From positions 1,167,366 to 1,231,365 of the forward strand of contig NZ_JAXCLW010000002.1 of NCBI RefSeq assembly GCF_034044715.1: 64,000 nucleotides of DNA. Direction: 5' to 3'. Source of the DNA: Dongia_B soli (GTDB lineage: Bacteria > Pseudomonadota > Alphaproteobacteria > Dongiales > Dongiaceae). Shown here piece by piece: positions 45,621 through 53,977 of the stretch (within the stretch, counting starts at the first letter, position 1; every line of letters begins with the position of its first letter). The translations under genes and the position numbers were made by a program. The notes beneath the pieces were generated by a model, which did no database searches, was not told the origin of the DNA, and was given only the letters and a program-made list of their open reading frames with translations.

Positions 45621-46676
45621 ATGTCGCTCACAGTTTGCTCTAGGACTGGTGGCGCGATGGCGCGTCTCCCGATGTTGCTGCCCCCACTTGCAGCACTGCT
45701 CTATCCCTTCGCACTGGAAGGCTTCAACGCCAGCGTCTCGCACATCGTCGCCTCAGACGCCTCTATCTTATCGTGGTTCACCGCAGCAGCATCGCTTGCC
45801 CTGGCCTTTGCCTCGTCACTTATCTCTATGCTCGTCGCGATGTCCTTTTCCGAGATCCGTCGTCCGTCTGTGGTGCAGTTGTACGCAAAGCGCACAGCAC
45901 TGTTTGCCATCGCGGCGCCGACCTTGTTCACCTTCGTCGGCGTCGTTCTCACCATGCTGCACGATCCGGTACCCGATACCTACCTATGGGTCGCGTGTTG
46001 GATGACCGCGTTCCTGCTTCTACTTCGCCCCGACAATGGCGCGCCGGCGTCGATCTCGCCGCGCTCTATTCCGGCATTTCTCCGTATTGCCCACGGTGTC
46101 GCGGCACTCACCCTCATTATGGTTTTTCTAGCGCTCCATCTCACCAACCATTTGATGTTTCCCGCGGGCCAGGAAACGTACGATGCGGTGATGAAGGTGT
46201 TCCGCCACGTATATCGCAACAACATCCTCCAGCCGTTAGTGGTCGCGCTCGTCCTTTTCCAGGTTTGCTCGGGCCTGTTCTTCGTCTGGCGGTTGACCGC
46301 GGCACCCAGTGACCGCTTCCGCACCTTCCAAATCGGATCAGGCGTCTATCTTGCATTTTACGTTGTGGGCCACATGGATTCGGTCTTCATTTTCGCACGG
46401 ACATATCTTGGTATCGACACTGGATGGGGCTTCGCGACAGGCGCGCCCACAGGGCTCGTCAATGACAGCTGGAACATCCGCCTCGTGCCGCACTATTGGC
46501 TCGGCGTTTTCTTCGTCCTCGCGCATCTTGCTGCCGGCGCCCGAGGGGTTATGATAGCGCATGGCCTCAGTAAGGAGTTTGCCGACCGGTTTATGGTCGG
46601 CGGCACGATCGTCGCCGGGCTCGTCGCGACGGTGATCATGCTCGGTATGTGCGGGATGCGCATTCAGTTTACTTGA
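45621..46676 (+). CDS. Multi-pass membrane protein, possibly cytochrome-b-like
   Basis: 351 aa with about eight to nine hydrophobic helices. Several histidines sit in or near helices (LHLTNHLMF, VFRHVYRNN, YVVGHMDSV, LVPHYWLG, VLAHLAAG), a spacing reminiscent of the haem-binding membrane anchors of succinate dehydrogenase/fumarate reductase, but no partner subunit gene is nearby. AGGAAGG lies six bases before ATG 45621. Located within the segment inserted in IS66, so probably transferred. Function unproven. Confidence 0.6.
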   Translation: MSLTVCSRTGGAMARLPMLLPPLAALLYPFALEGFNASVSHIVASDASILSWFTAAASLALAFASSLISMLVAMSFSEIRRPSVVQLYAKRTALFAIAAPTLFTFVGVVLTMLHDPVPDTYLWVACWMTAFLLLLRPDNGAPASISPRSIPAFLRIAHGVAALTLIMVFLALHLTNHLMFPAGQETYDAVMKVFRHVYRNNILQPLVVALVLFQVCSGLFFVWRLTAAPSDRFRTFQIGSGVYLAFYVVGHMDSVFIFARTYLGIDTGWGFATGAPTGLVNDSWNIRLVPHYWLGVFFVLAHLAAGARGVMIAHGLSKEFADRFMVGGTIVAGLVATVIMLGMCGMRIQFT

Positions 46677-46698
46677 AAAGAGTGGGCAATGGCGATCA

Positions 46699-46997
46699 AT
46701 GAAAGGCGGTCACCGGCTGACGCTTACGCTGCATGTGACGACCGCCCCTTCAGAAAGACTTATCCAAAGATGCAATGAGAACATCCATGCGGGTAAGTCA
46801 CCGATCATCGTGACTCTTCACGACAGAACTCGCGGAGCCAAGGACCTGACCGAAAATGCAGGCAGACTTGGAGAGATTGAAGTCTTAGGCTTTGAGGAAT
46901 TCATGGTCTCAAATCTGATAGAGATGTCTGAGTTTCGAAATGCGAAGCGCCATCACTCTGCGCAGAAGATTATAGATAAATACAATTCACTCATTGA
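46699..46997 (+). pseudogene. C-terminal part of a DUF4928 (restriction-associated) protein
   Basis: HVTTAPSERLIQRCNENIHAG, PIIVTLHD, LTENAGRLGEIEVLGFEEFM and KIIDKYNSLID match the end of DUF4928 proteins, which accompany DNA methyltransferases as putative type II restriction enzymes. The N-terminal bulk is absent, and coding continues into IS66 sequence after 46997 (to 47073). A defence gene remnant. Confidence 0.55.
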
Positions 46998-47871
46998 CCT
47001 TGCGGTCCTCGGTGAAGCGATACCAGGCCCCCGGCGGGCCGTGCCGCCCCAATCATGCTCATCGCGGAGATAGACCCACAACCGTCCGGTCCGGGGTACC
47101 GGTGCCGGGCGCCAACACGTTGACCGGCGTATCGTCGGCATGAATGGCGGTTCCCGCCATGACGTGGCGGCCGATGGCATCAACCAGAGGCGTAAGCAAG
47201 GAGGCGGATTTGCCGACCCAGTCGGCCAGGGTGGAGCGCTCCAGATCGACGCCCTCGCGGGCATAGATCTGAGATTGCCGATAAAGCGGCAAGTGATCCG
47301 CATACTTCGAGACCAGGACATGGGCCAACAGGCCAGGACCCGGCCGTCCATGCTCTATTGGCAGCACGGGGGCCGCGACCTGCAGAACACCATCGCAGCA
47401 TCGACAGGCGAGCTTTGGGCGGACCGTTCGGATCACCTTGAACCGTGCCGGAACGTATTCCAGGGTCTCGGAAACATCCTCGCCGATCTTCCGGAGGTGA
47501 CCGCCACACTGTGCGCAGGTATCGCCCGGGCTGAGGACGATCTCTTCCCTTGGCAGATGTTCCGGCAAGGGCTTGCGCTTCGGCTGGGTCTTGGTTGGCG
47601 CGGCGGGACTATCAAAGTTGGCTTGTACGACTTTCACCGCCTCGGACGCCTCAATGTCCTCGAGCATCAACTCCAGTTGCTCGATGACATGGTCCAGGGC
47701 TTCAGACTTCGAGCCAAAACGATGCCGCCGGAGATTGGCAAGTTGCAGCTTCAGCTTCTCAATCAGCAGGTCTTTCGCGCGGATCTCTGCCTCCCGCTGG
47801 GCGACAAGCTGAAGCAGAGTGGCGCTGTCTGGAGGGGAAGATGTGACGATCTCAGCCATCGTCACCATCAT
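46998..47871 (-). pseudogene. IS66 transposase TnpC, N-terminal part, broken
   Basis: Coiled N-terminus (LQLVAQREAEIRAKDLLIEK), zinc-finger CAQCGGHLRKIG with CRCCDG, then LADWVGKSASLL and the first catalytic aspartate in AIHADDTPVNVL. The frame slips near 47075 and again near 47035 (shifted frames give GRLWVYLRDEHDWGG and PPGAWYRFTEDRK), and the gene is cut at 46998. With the fragment at 44412 it represents a dead transposase. Confidence 0.85.
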
Positions 47872-47930
47872 ACTTCTGCAGGCCGGTCTCGTGAATCCAC
47901 AATGTCAAACAGCACGCCGGAAACGGGCAC

Positions 47931-48278
47931 TTATCCGGCCGTGAGAGGCATCCAGGTTCGACGCGGCGTGCGCCAGTCGATACCTTCCAGCAGCATCGCC
48001 AATTGCGCCTGGGTGATGGCAATCCGGCCATCCGCCGGTGATGGCCAGACAAAGCTGCCGCGTTCGAGCCGCTTGGCGAAGAGACACATGCCCTGTCCAT
48101 CCCACCACAGCACCTTGACCAAGTCGCCGCAGCGCCCGCGAAAGACGAAGAGATGGCCCGAGAACGGATCTTGTGCCAGCACCGACTGGGCCAGCATGGC
48201 GAGGCCGTCGAAGCCCTTGCGCATATCGGTCTTGCCTGCCGCCAGCCAGACCTGGGTATTGGCCGGAACCGGGATCAT
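47931..48278 (-). CDS. tnpB: IS66 accessory protein TnpB
   Basis: 115 aa, full family length. VWLAAGKTDMRKGFDGLAM, FRGRCGDLVKVLWWDGQG and MCLFAKRLERG are the signature of IS66 TnpB (Orf2). Overlaps the tnpA stop by four bases (ATGA). Confidence 0.93.
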   Translation of the reverse strand: MIPVPANTQVWLAAGKTDMRKGFDGLAMLAQSVLAQDPFSGHLFVFRGRCGDLVKVLWWDGQGMCLFAKRLERGSFVWPSPADGRIAITQAQLAMLLEGIDWRTPRRTWMPLTAG

Positions 48279-48682
48279 GCGCGCGCCATCAAGACATCGA
48301 CGACCAGTGCCAAGGCTTGCCGGTCGACATGCTGGTCGCAGCGCAACCGCACACCACTCGGAAACTCGATCTCGATGATACCCTGGCGCCGGTCGGGCTT
48401 CCGTGGCCGAGGCAATTCTGGGATGTCGGCAGTGGCGTGTGTATTGGGGAAACCACCCGAGACTTCGACCGGAACGAATTGCGGCTCAACGGACGCTTCG
48501 GGCTGGCCGTCAGAACTGAACTGTCGACGCCACCCAAATAGCTGGTTTGCATTCAGATCGTGCTGCCGAGCGACGGCGGCAAGCGAGGCACCGGGAAGCC
48601 CAGTCTCAGTTACGATGACGCGCTTCTCTTCTTCGCTCCAGCGCCGACGGGTGCGGCGCGGCCCAGCCTCAGCTTTGCCCAT
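48275..48682 (-). CDS. tnpA: IS66 accessory protein TnpA
   Basis: 135 aa with an N-terminal helix-turn-helix of the transposase-8/MerR-like type (RRRWSEEEKRVIVTETGLPGAS, VARQHDLNANQLFGWRRQF) and a C-terminal IEFPSGVRLRC segment. First gene of the IS66 tnpA-B-C set; DNA-binding role. Confidence 0.88.
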   Translation of the reverse strand: MGKAEAGPRRTRRRWSEEEKRVIVTETGLPGASLAAVARQHDLNANQLFGWRRQFSSDGQPEASVEPQFVPVEVSGGFPNTHATADIPELPRPRKPDRRQGIIEIEFPSGVRLRCDQHVDRQALALVVDVLMARA

Positions 48683-48686
48683 AGCA

Positions 48687-48715
48687 AGTGTCCATCAATA
48701 AAATACGTGGACACT
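48687..48715. promoter_or_regulatory. Inverted repeat just upstream of IS66 tnpA
   Basis: AGTGTCCA…TGGACACT, a perfect 8-bp palindromic pair separated by 13 bases, beginning 4 bp before the tnpA start codon. Could be an operator or a stem in the mRNA leader. It does not resemble the usual GTAAGCG terminus. Confidence 0.4.
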
Positions 48716-48986
48716 ATGCCCACCTGATATCGACAGTCTCAGGCAAAGCTATGGGGATTGGAAGGCGGCCGGGACCGTACGGTTACGATATACAAAGCGC
48801 TCGGCGTGAAGCTGGAGCTCGAAGTCTTTGAGCCGACTAGAGCACTATGAAGCAACCACAATCGCTCCGAGCACCACATTGATCCTTTTGGGCATCTTTT
48901 TGAGCTAATCAAGTCTCGAAATTTGCGAGACTTCCCTTAAGTTCTGGTCGTGGCGCGATCAAAGCGCCCGCCAAAAGGGGGTGATC
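48716..48986. other. Intergenic region before the RND operon
   Basis: 271 bp that should hold the right end of the IS66 element and the efflux promoter; neither could be located exactly. Confidence 0.35.
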
Positions 48987-50183
48987 ATGCTTCGTATTCC
49001 GGCTGCTGTCGCTGCGTTGGTCGTCGTCAGTGCCTGCTCCCGCCAAACGCCGCCTACTCCGCCTCCGCCACCAACGGTTTCCGTCGCCAATCCTCTTTTG
49101 AGGAATGTCGTCGATTGGGACGAATATATCGGCCATTTCGAGGCGCCGCAGTCGGTCGAGCTTCGCGCGCGAGTGACCGGGCAAGTGACGCAGATCCTGT
49201 TCCGCGACGGCCAACCTATCCAGGAGGGCCAGCCGCTTTTTGTCATCGATCCGCAGCCCTACAAGGCCGAGCTCGATCAGGCGCGGGCGGCGGTGGAGAG
49301 TGCGGAGGCCACGCGCAAGAACGCAATGGCGATGGAGGCACGATCGGCGGCCCTCGAACCGAATCGTACGGTCAGCAGGGAGAAACTGGAGACCGACCAG
49401 ACGCGGGTCCAGACGGCGACCGCCGCACTCCATGCCGCGCAGGCGGCATTGGAAACTGCCGAACTGAACTACAATTGGACCACCGTCCGGGCCCCTATCG
49501 CCGGGCGCGTTTCGAGCCGTCGCGTCTCGATCGGAGACCATGTCGAGGCGGGGACCACCATGCTCACAACGATCATGTCGCTCGACCCGATCTGGTTCGT
49601 TTTCGACGGCGCCGAGAGCTTTTATCTGAAATATCTCCGGCAGGCGCGGCAGGGCCAACGTCAGACCTCGAGAGACTTTGAAAACCCCATCGATATCAGG
49701 CTGTCCGATGAAACCAGCTTCTCTCATCGCGGCATGATGGCGTTCGTCGACAACGCCATCGATACTGATTCGGGAACGATCCAGGCTCACGCCGTCGTCG
49801 ACAACCACGATCATTTTCTGACCCCCGGAATGTTCGGAAGAGCACGCCTTCTCGGATCCGGCAGCTATCGCGCCATGCTCGTACCCGACGAAGTGATCAT
49901 CACCGAACAGTCACTGAGGGAGGTTCTCGTCCTCGCGCGCGATGGCACCGTCACAAAGCGAACGGTCGAGCTGGGGCCGGAGGCTCTCGGGCTGCGGGTA
50001 GTAAAGGACGGCCTTGCTTCCACCGATCTCGTTATCCTCGACCATATCACGCAGCTCAAGCCGGGTATGGCAGTCGTCCCACGCCACACGACGATCGAGG
50101 CGCGCAATGCAGACGCCGGCCCGGCGATGCCGCCAGTCAATGCGCCCGAGCCGTCCGTCGCGACTGTCTCCGACGAGCACTGA
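48987..50183 (+). CDS. RND efflux periplasmic adaptor (MexA/AcrA-like lipoprotein)
   Basis: 398 aa. Lipoprotein signal with lipobox VVSAC (cysteine about residue 18), then biotinyl-lipoyl-like, alpha-hairpin and beta-barrel parts (ARVTGQVTQILFRDGQPIQEG; APIAGRVSSRRVSIGD). Bridges the inner-membrane pump and an outer-membrane channel; no channel gene is in the window. ATG 48987 is preferred over GTG 48981 because AGGGGG then lies at workable spacing. Followed by the pump gene 10 bp later. Confidence 0.93.
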   Translation: MLRIPAAVAALVVVSACSRQTPPTPPPPPTVSVANPLLRNVVDWDEYIGHFEAPQSVELRARVTGQVTQILFRDGQPIQEGQPLFVIDPQPYKAELDQARAAVESAEATRKNAMAMEARSAALEPNRTVSREKLETDQTRVQTATAALHAAQAALETAELNYNWTTVRAPIAGRVSSRRVSIGDHVEAGTTMLTTIMSLDPIWFVFDGAESFYLKYLRQARQGQRQTSRDFENPIDIRLSDETSFSHRGMMAFVDNAIDTDSGTIQAHAVVDNHDHFLTPGMFGRARLLGSGSYRAMLVPDEVIITEQSLREVLVLARDGTVTKRTVELGPEALGLRVVKDGLASTDLVILDHITQLKPGMAVVPRHTTIEARNADAGPAMPPVNAPEPSVATVSDEH

Positions 50184-50193
50184 GGAGCGATCA

Positions 50194-53100
50194 ATGCGCT
50201 TTCCGCATTTCTTCATCGAACGACCGATCTTCGCGGCAGTGCTCGCGGTCCTGATCACCGTTGCCGGTCTTGTCGCCTACCCGTCCCTGCCGGTCGGTCA
50301 ATATCCGGAGGTCGCGCCGCCGACGGTCGTCGTCACCGCGCGGTTTCCCGGTGCGACTGCGGAGACGATGGCGTCGACCGTATCCGTTCCTCTCGAACAG
50401 CAAATCAACGGCGTCGAGCACATGCTCTACATGTCAAGCTCTTCGGTCGGGGAAGGCTCGGTTGCGATCACCATCACGTTCGCAATCGGCACGGATGTCA
50501 ATGAAGCACAGGTGCTCGTGCAAAACAGGGTTGACGAGGCGCTCCCGCGATTACCCGAGGAGACCAGGCAAATCGGCGTGACTGTCCGTAAGGTCTCCGC
50601 GGAAGACCTCGTGGGCTTCGCGTTCTACTCTCCCGACAACTCGCTCGATACCGACTTCATCTCGAACTATGTGACCCTGCAGATCAACGATCGCATCAAG
50701 CGAATTCCCGGCGTGGGCGATACGGTGCGCTTCGGCGGGCGCGAATACGCGATGCGGGTCTGGATCGATCCAGATCAGGCGGCAGCGCGGAATTTGACGG
50801 TCGATGAGATCATCTCCGCCATTCGCGCCCAGAATGCCCAGGTCGCAGCCGGCATCATTGGCCAGCCGCCATTTGGTGCAAAGGCCAATGCCTATCAACT
50901 TGGCGTGGATACCGAAGGACGTCTCGCCACGCCGGAAGAATTCGGCAATATCGTTGTTAAGCGGCGTGACGGCGGCGGACTAACCCGACTGCGCGACGTG
51001 GCGAGAGTCGAGCTGGGCGCTCAGGACTATTCGACCAATGCCTTCCTGAACGACCGCAATGCAATCGGCCTGGTCGTTAAACAACAACCCGGAACCAACG
51101 CGCTTGCGACCGAGGAACGAGCTAAGGCCCTCGTTGCCGAGCTGTCGAAGGACTTTCCGCCAGGCATGGCTTATTCCGTCGCCCACCATCCGCTCGACTT
51201 CGTGTCAGACTCCATCCGGGACGTGAAGGACACACTTTTTATCGCACTGCTGCTGGTCTCATCGATCGTCCTGCTCTTCCTGCAAAGCTGGAGAGCAGCA
51301 ATCGTACCGTTGATTGCCATCCCGATCTCCCTGACCGGAAGTTTCGCTACTATGGCCGCGTTCGGCTTCTCGCTGAACACCCTGTCGCTTTTCGGAATGG
51401 TATTGGCGATCGGCATCGTCGTGGATGACGCGATCGTCGTGGTAGAGAACATCGAGCGGCTCATCGTCGAGGCAAATCTTTCGCCCAAGGAGGCGGCTCA
51501 CAAGACGATGAGTGAAGTGTCAGGCGCGCTCCTGGCCATCGCCCTCGTGCTCTGCGGCGTGTTCCTGCCGACAGCCTTCATTCCTGGCTTTTCGGGCGAG
51601 TTCTACAAGCAGTTCGCGTTGACGATCGTATCGGCAACCGTGGTCTCGGCCTTCATCTCGCTGACGCTGTCGCCGGCACTGGCGGCGTTGCTGCTCAAAC
51701 CTGCCGGCCAACGATCAGAGTCCAAGCCCGGCATTCTCGGCTTTCCAGGCCGATTTGCCGCCTGGTTCAATCACCTGTTTGACCGAATGTCGGTTCACTA
51801 CGGGCGTCTCAGCAGCAAGCTTGTCCGGCGCCTCGTGATCCTCGTCGTCATCTATGGCGTGCTCATCGTCATGACAGGGTGGCGCTTCTACGTCACGCCG
51901 CAGGGATTCATTCCTTCGCAGGACCAGGACCTGCTGCTCAACGTGCTCCAACTGCCTCCTGGCTCGTCGCTCGAACGGACGACGCAAATCTCAAAAGAGG
52001 TCCAAGCTGCAGCGGCTACCGTTCCCGAGGTCGAGCACTCATTGACTTTTGCTGGGTTTGACGGCGCGACCTACTCCAACGCCTCGAACACGGCCCTTAT
52101 TCCCGTTCACCTGAAACCGCAGTCCGAGCGCAAGGCGACGATCGACGAGGTTGCGGACAAGCTTCGCAAGGCCTTTTCGAATATTACTGGCGCCAACGTA
52201 CTGGTGATCTCGCCACCATCGGTCCGAAGCATCGGTACCGCCGGCGGATTCAAGATGGAACTGGAAGATCGCACCGGCCTGGGCTACGCAGCCCTTGAGA
52301 AGGCGGCGCAGGTTGTGATCGCCGAAGCGAACAAAAATCCTGCGCTACAACGCGTTTTTACGACCTACAACACCGGGACGCCACGTCTCCACCTGTCGCT
52401 CGATCGAGAGAAAGCGGAGCAGCTCGGCGTGCCCGTGGATCGCATATTCTCGACCCTCGGCACCTATCTAGGCTCGACGTACATCAACGATTTCAATTAC
52501 CTCGGCCGCACCTGGCAGGTGATCGCCCAGGCGGACACTTCGTACCGGCAATCGGCCGCTGACATCCTTCAACTCCGCACCCGCTCGGAAAGTGGAAAGA
52601 TGGTTCCGCTGGGCGCCATCGCGGATGTTCAAAAGCAATCCGGCCCGTATCGCGTCGTCCGCTACAACATGTTCCCGGCCGCGGAGATACAGGGCGGGGC
52701 CGCCCTAGGTTATTCGTCCGGCCAGGCGCTGCAGGCGATGGAGGAGATAGCGGCGCGCGTTCTGCCGAAGGGGATGGGCATCGAGTGGACCGAGCTCGCC
52801 TACCAGCAGAAGCAAGCGGGCAATACCGGCATCTACGTCTTTGGGCTGGCCGTGCTGTTCGTCTTCCTGCTTCTGGCAGCTCAATATGAGAGCGTTGTAC
52901 TGCCGCTGGCGGTGATCCTCATCGTTCCAATGTGCCTCCTCGCCGCGATCTTGGGCATCAACCTGCTCGGAATGGACAACAACATTCTTACGCAGATCGG
53001 CCTCGTGGTGCTTATCGGTCTCGCCGCGAAGAACGCGGTTCTGATCGTCGAGTTCGCGAGACAAGGCGAAGCCGAAGGCTTGACCCATTGGGAAGCTGCG

Positions 53101-53415
53101 ACCCGAGCGGCCCACCAGCGTCTTCGTCCGATCCTGATGACGTCGATCGCGTTCATCCTGGGCGTGCTTCCACTCATTATCGCGGACGGCGCCGGATCGG
53201 AGATGCGCAAGGCGCTCGGCGTCGCGGTGTTCTTTGGGATGATCGGCGTGACCTTCTTCGGGCTGATTTTCACGCCGAGCTTCTACGTCATCAATCGCCT
53301 CATGGCGGACTGGATTGCCACGCGGGTAAAGCGCCTGCGCACCCGCCTTGGAGGACATGCCGCCGCCGACTCATCCGCGGCCACCCCCACCGCGCCGGCG
53401 CGAGACGTAGCGTGA
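50194..53415 (+). CDS. RND multidrug efflux transporter (AcrB/MexB-like, HAE1)
   Basis: 1073 aa with 12 expected membrane helices and two large periplasmic loops. Begins MRFPHFFIERPIFAAVLAV; the proton-relay aspartates are in GIVVDDAIVVVENIER, and helix-11 motif LAAKNAVLIVEFA is present. ATG 50194 has GAGGAG six bases upstream; an open frame to 50014 overlaps the adaptor. Forms a tripartite pump with the preceding lipoprotein. No local repressor gene (TetR/MarR) is present. Confidence 0.95.
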   Translation: MRFPHFFIERPIFAAVLAVLITVAGLVAYPSLPVGQYPEVAPPTVVVTARFPGATAETMASTVSVPLEQQINGVEHMLYMSSSSVGEGSVAITITFAIGTDVNEAQVLVQNRVDEALPRLPEETRQIGVTVRKVSAEDLVGFAFYSPDNSLDTDFISNYVTLQINDRIKRIPGVGDTVRFGGREYAMRVWIDPDQAAARNLTVDEIISAIRAQNAQVAAGIIGQPPFGAKANAYQLGVDTEGRLATPEEFGNIVVKRRDGGGLTRLRDVARVELGAQDYSTNAFLNDRNAIGLVVKQQPGTNALATEERAKALVAELSKDFPPGMAYSVAHHPLDFVSDSIRDVKDTLFIALLLVSSIVLLFLQSWRAAIVPLIAIPISLTGSFATMAAFGFSLNTLSLFGMVLAIGIVVDDAIVVVENIERLIVEANLSPKEAAHKTMSEVSGALLAIALVLCGVFLPTAFIPGFSGEFYKQFALTIVSATVVSAFISLTLSPALAALLLKPAGQRSESKPGILGFPGRFAAWFNHLFDRMSVHYGRLSSKLVRRLVILVVIYGVLIVMTGWRFYVTPQGFIPSQDQDLLLNVLQLPPGSSLERTTQISKEVQAAAATVPEVEHSLTFAGFDGATYSNASNTALIPVHLKPQSERKATIDEVADKLRKAFSNITGANVLVISPPSVRSIGTAGGFKMELEDRTGLGYAALEKAAQVVIAEANKNPALQRVFTTYNTGTPRLHLSLDREKAEQLGVPVDRIFSTLGTYLGSTYINDFNYLGRTWQVIAQADTSYRQSAADILQLRTRSESGKMVPLGAIADVQKQSGPYRVVRYNMFPAAEIQGGAALGYSSGQALQAMEEIAARVLPKGMGIEWTELAYQQKQAGNTGIYVFGLAVLFVFLLLAAQYESVVLPLAVILIVPMCLLAAILGINLLGMDNNILTQIGLVVLIGLAAKNAVLIVEFARQGEAEGLTHWEAATRAAHQRLRPILMTSIAFILGVLPLIIADGAGSEMRKALGVAVFFGMIGVTFFGLIFTPSFYVINRLMADWIATRVKRLRTRLGGHAAADSSAATPTAPARDVA

Positions 53416-53824
53416 TGGCTTTAGGGACGACATAGGACTCCGGCGGACATGATGAACTAAGCGCTGTCAGGGACAAACTTGCACTCGATACTCAAACTGC
53501 AGGACCTACGCGCGCACCGAATGTTCAAATTGGCACGATTGAATGGCCCGATACGTCTACATGCGACTGAGCGAGACTTGATAGAGCCAACGCGTCGTCG
53601 CGCTGCACCGCGCCAACCATCCCCCGCTTGTCACCCTCGGCCTTGATCCCCGCCGGCGCAGGCCGACAGTCGGCGGCGGGGTCTGCGGTTGAGGAACAGG
53701 CATGGCGATCTGTTAACCATGTTGTTTTCTATCCCGCAAAAATATTATTAAGGAGCAAGGGAAATGTGCCATGCCGGCGAGATGATAAACCCGTAGAATC
53801 GGCTTACTTTCCTTGTTCTGTCAT
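53416..53824. other. Intergenic region between RND pump and autotransporter 2
   Basis: About 410 bp without recognisable genes. A ten-codon frame at 53764 has AAGGAG before it but no recognisable product. Promoter of the second autotransporter is expected here or in the following conserved leader. Confidence 0.35.
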
Positions 53825-53890
53825 GTTTTTGATGCTACTTGCCTTAGGTAGCGTCTGCCGAAATTTGGGGGGTCCGGCAGAAGACGCGCG
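53825..53890 (+). promoter_or_regulatory. Conserved leader element upstream of autotransporter 2
   Basis: Counterpart of 14156-14220. The order TTTGATGCTAC, AGCGTCTGC, GAAATTTGGGG, GCAGAAGACGCG is kept, 88 bp before the start codon. Likely a shared regulatory site or 5'-UTR structure. Confidence 0.55.
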
Positions 53891-53977
53891 AAAGCGAGTG
53901 CGACTGCTGGCTGAATACAATTAGTGCAGCCGGGCCGCCTGCCCCAGCTTTGAGTTTCGGGAATTGGGGGCAGAGCA

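Larger units (their letters stand above)
44617..46997. mobile_element. 2.4-kb segment inserted in IS66 tnpC, flanked by an 8-bp direct repeat
   Basis: CCTTGCGG is present at 44609-44616 and again at 46998-47005, exactly where the two tnpC parts would join (codons DRK|GK). An 8-bp duplication is the size IS66 elements make. The left end begins GTAAGCGCCGATTGCGG, which resembles an IS66 terminus; the right end (…CACTCATTGA) does not. Contents: unknown sequence, an alcohol-dehydrogenase start, a membrane protein gene, and a DUF4928 gene end. Confidence 0.6.

Noticed and set aside
48687..48715. IS66 terminal inverted repeat
   Set aside because: Both arms are within 30 bp of each other and do not match the GTAAGCG-type ends, so it is reported only as a local palindrome.
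53628..53924. 98-codon plus-strand frame before autotransporter 2
   Set aside because: Overlaps the leader conserved with copy 1, where no equivalent frame exists.
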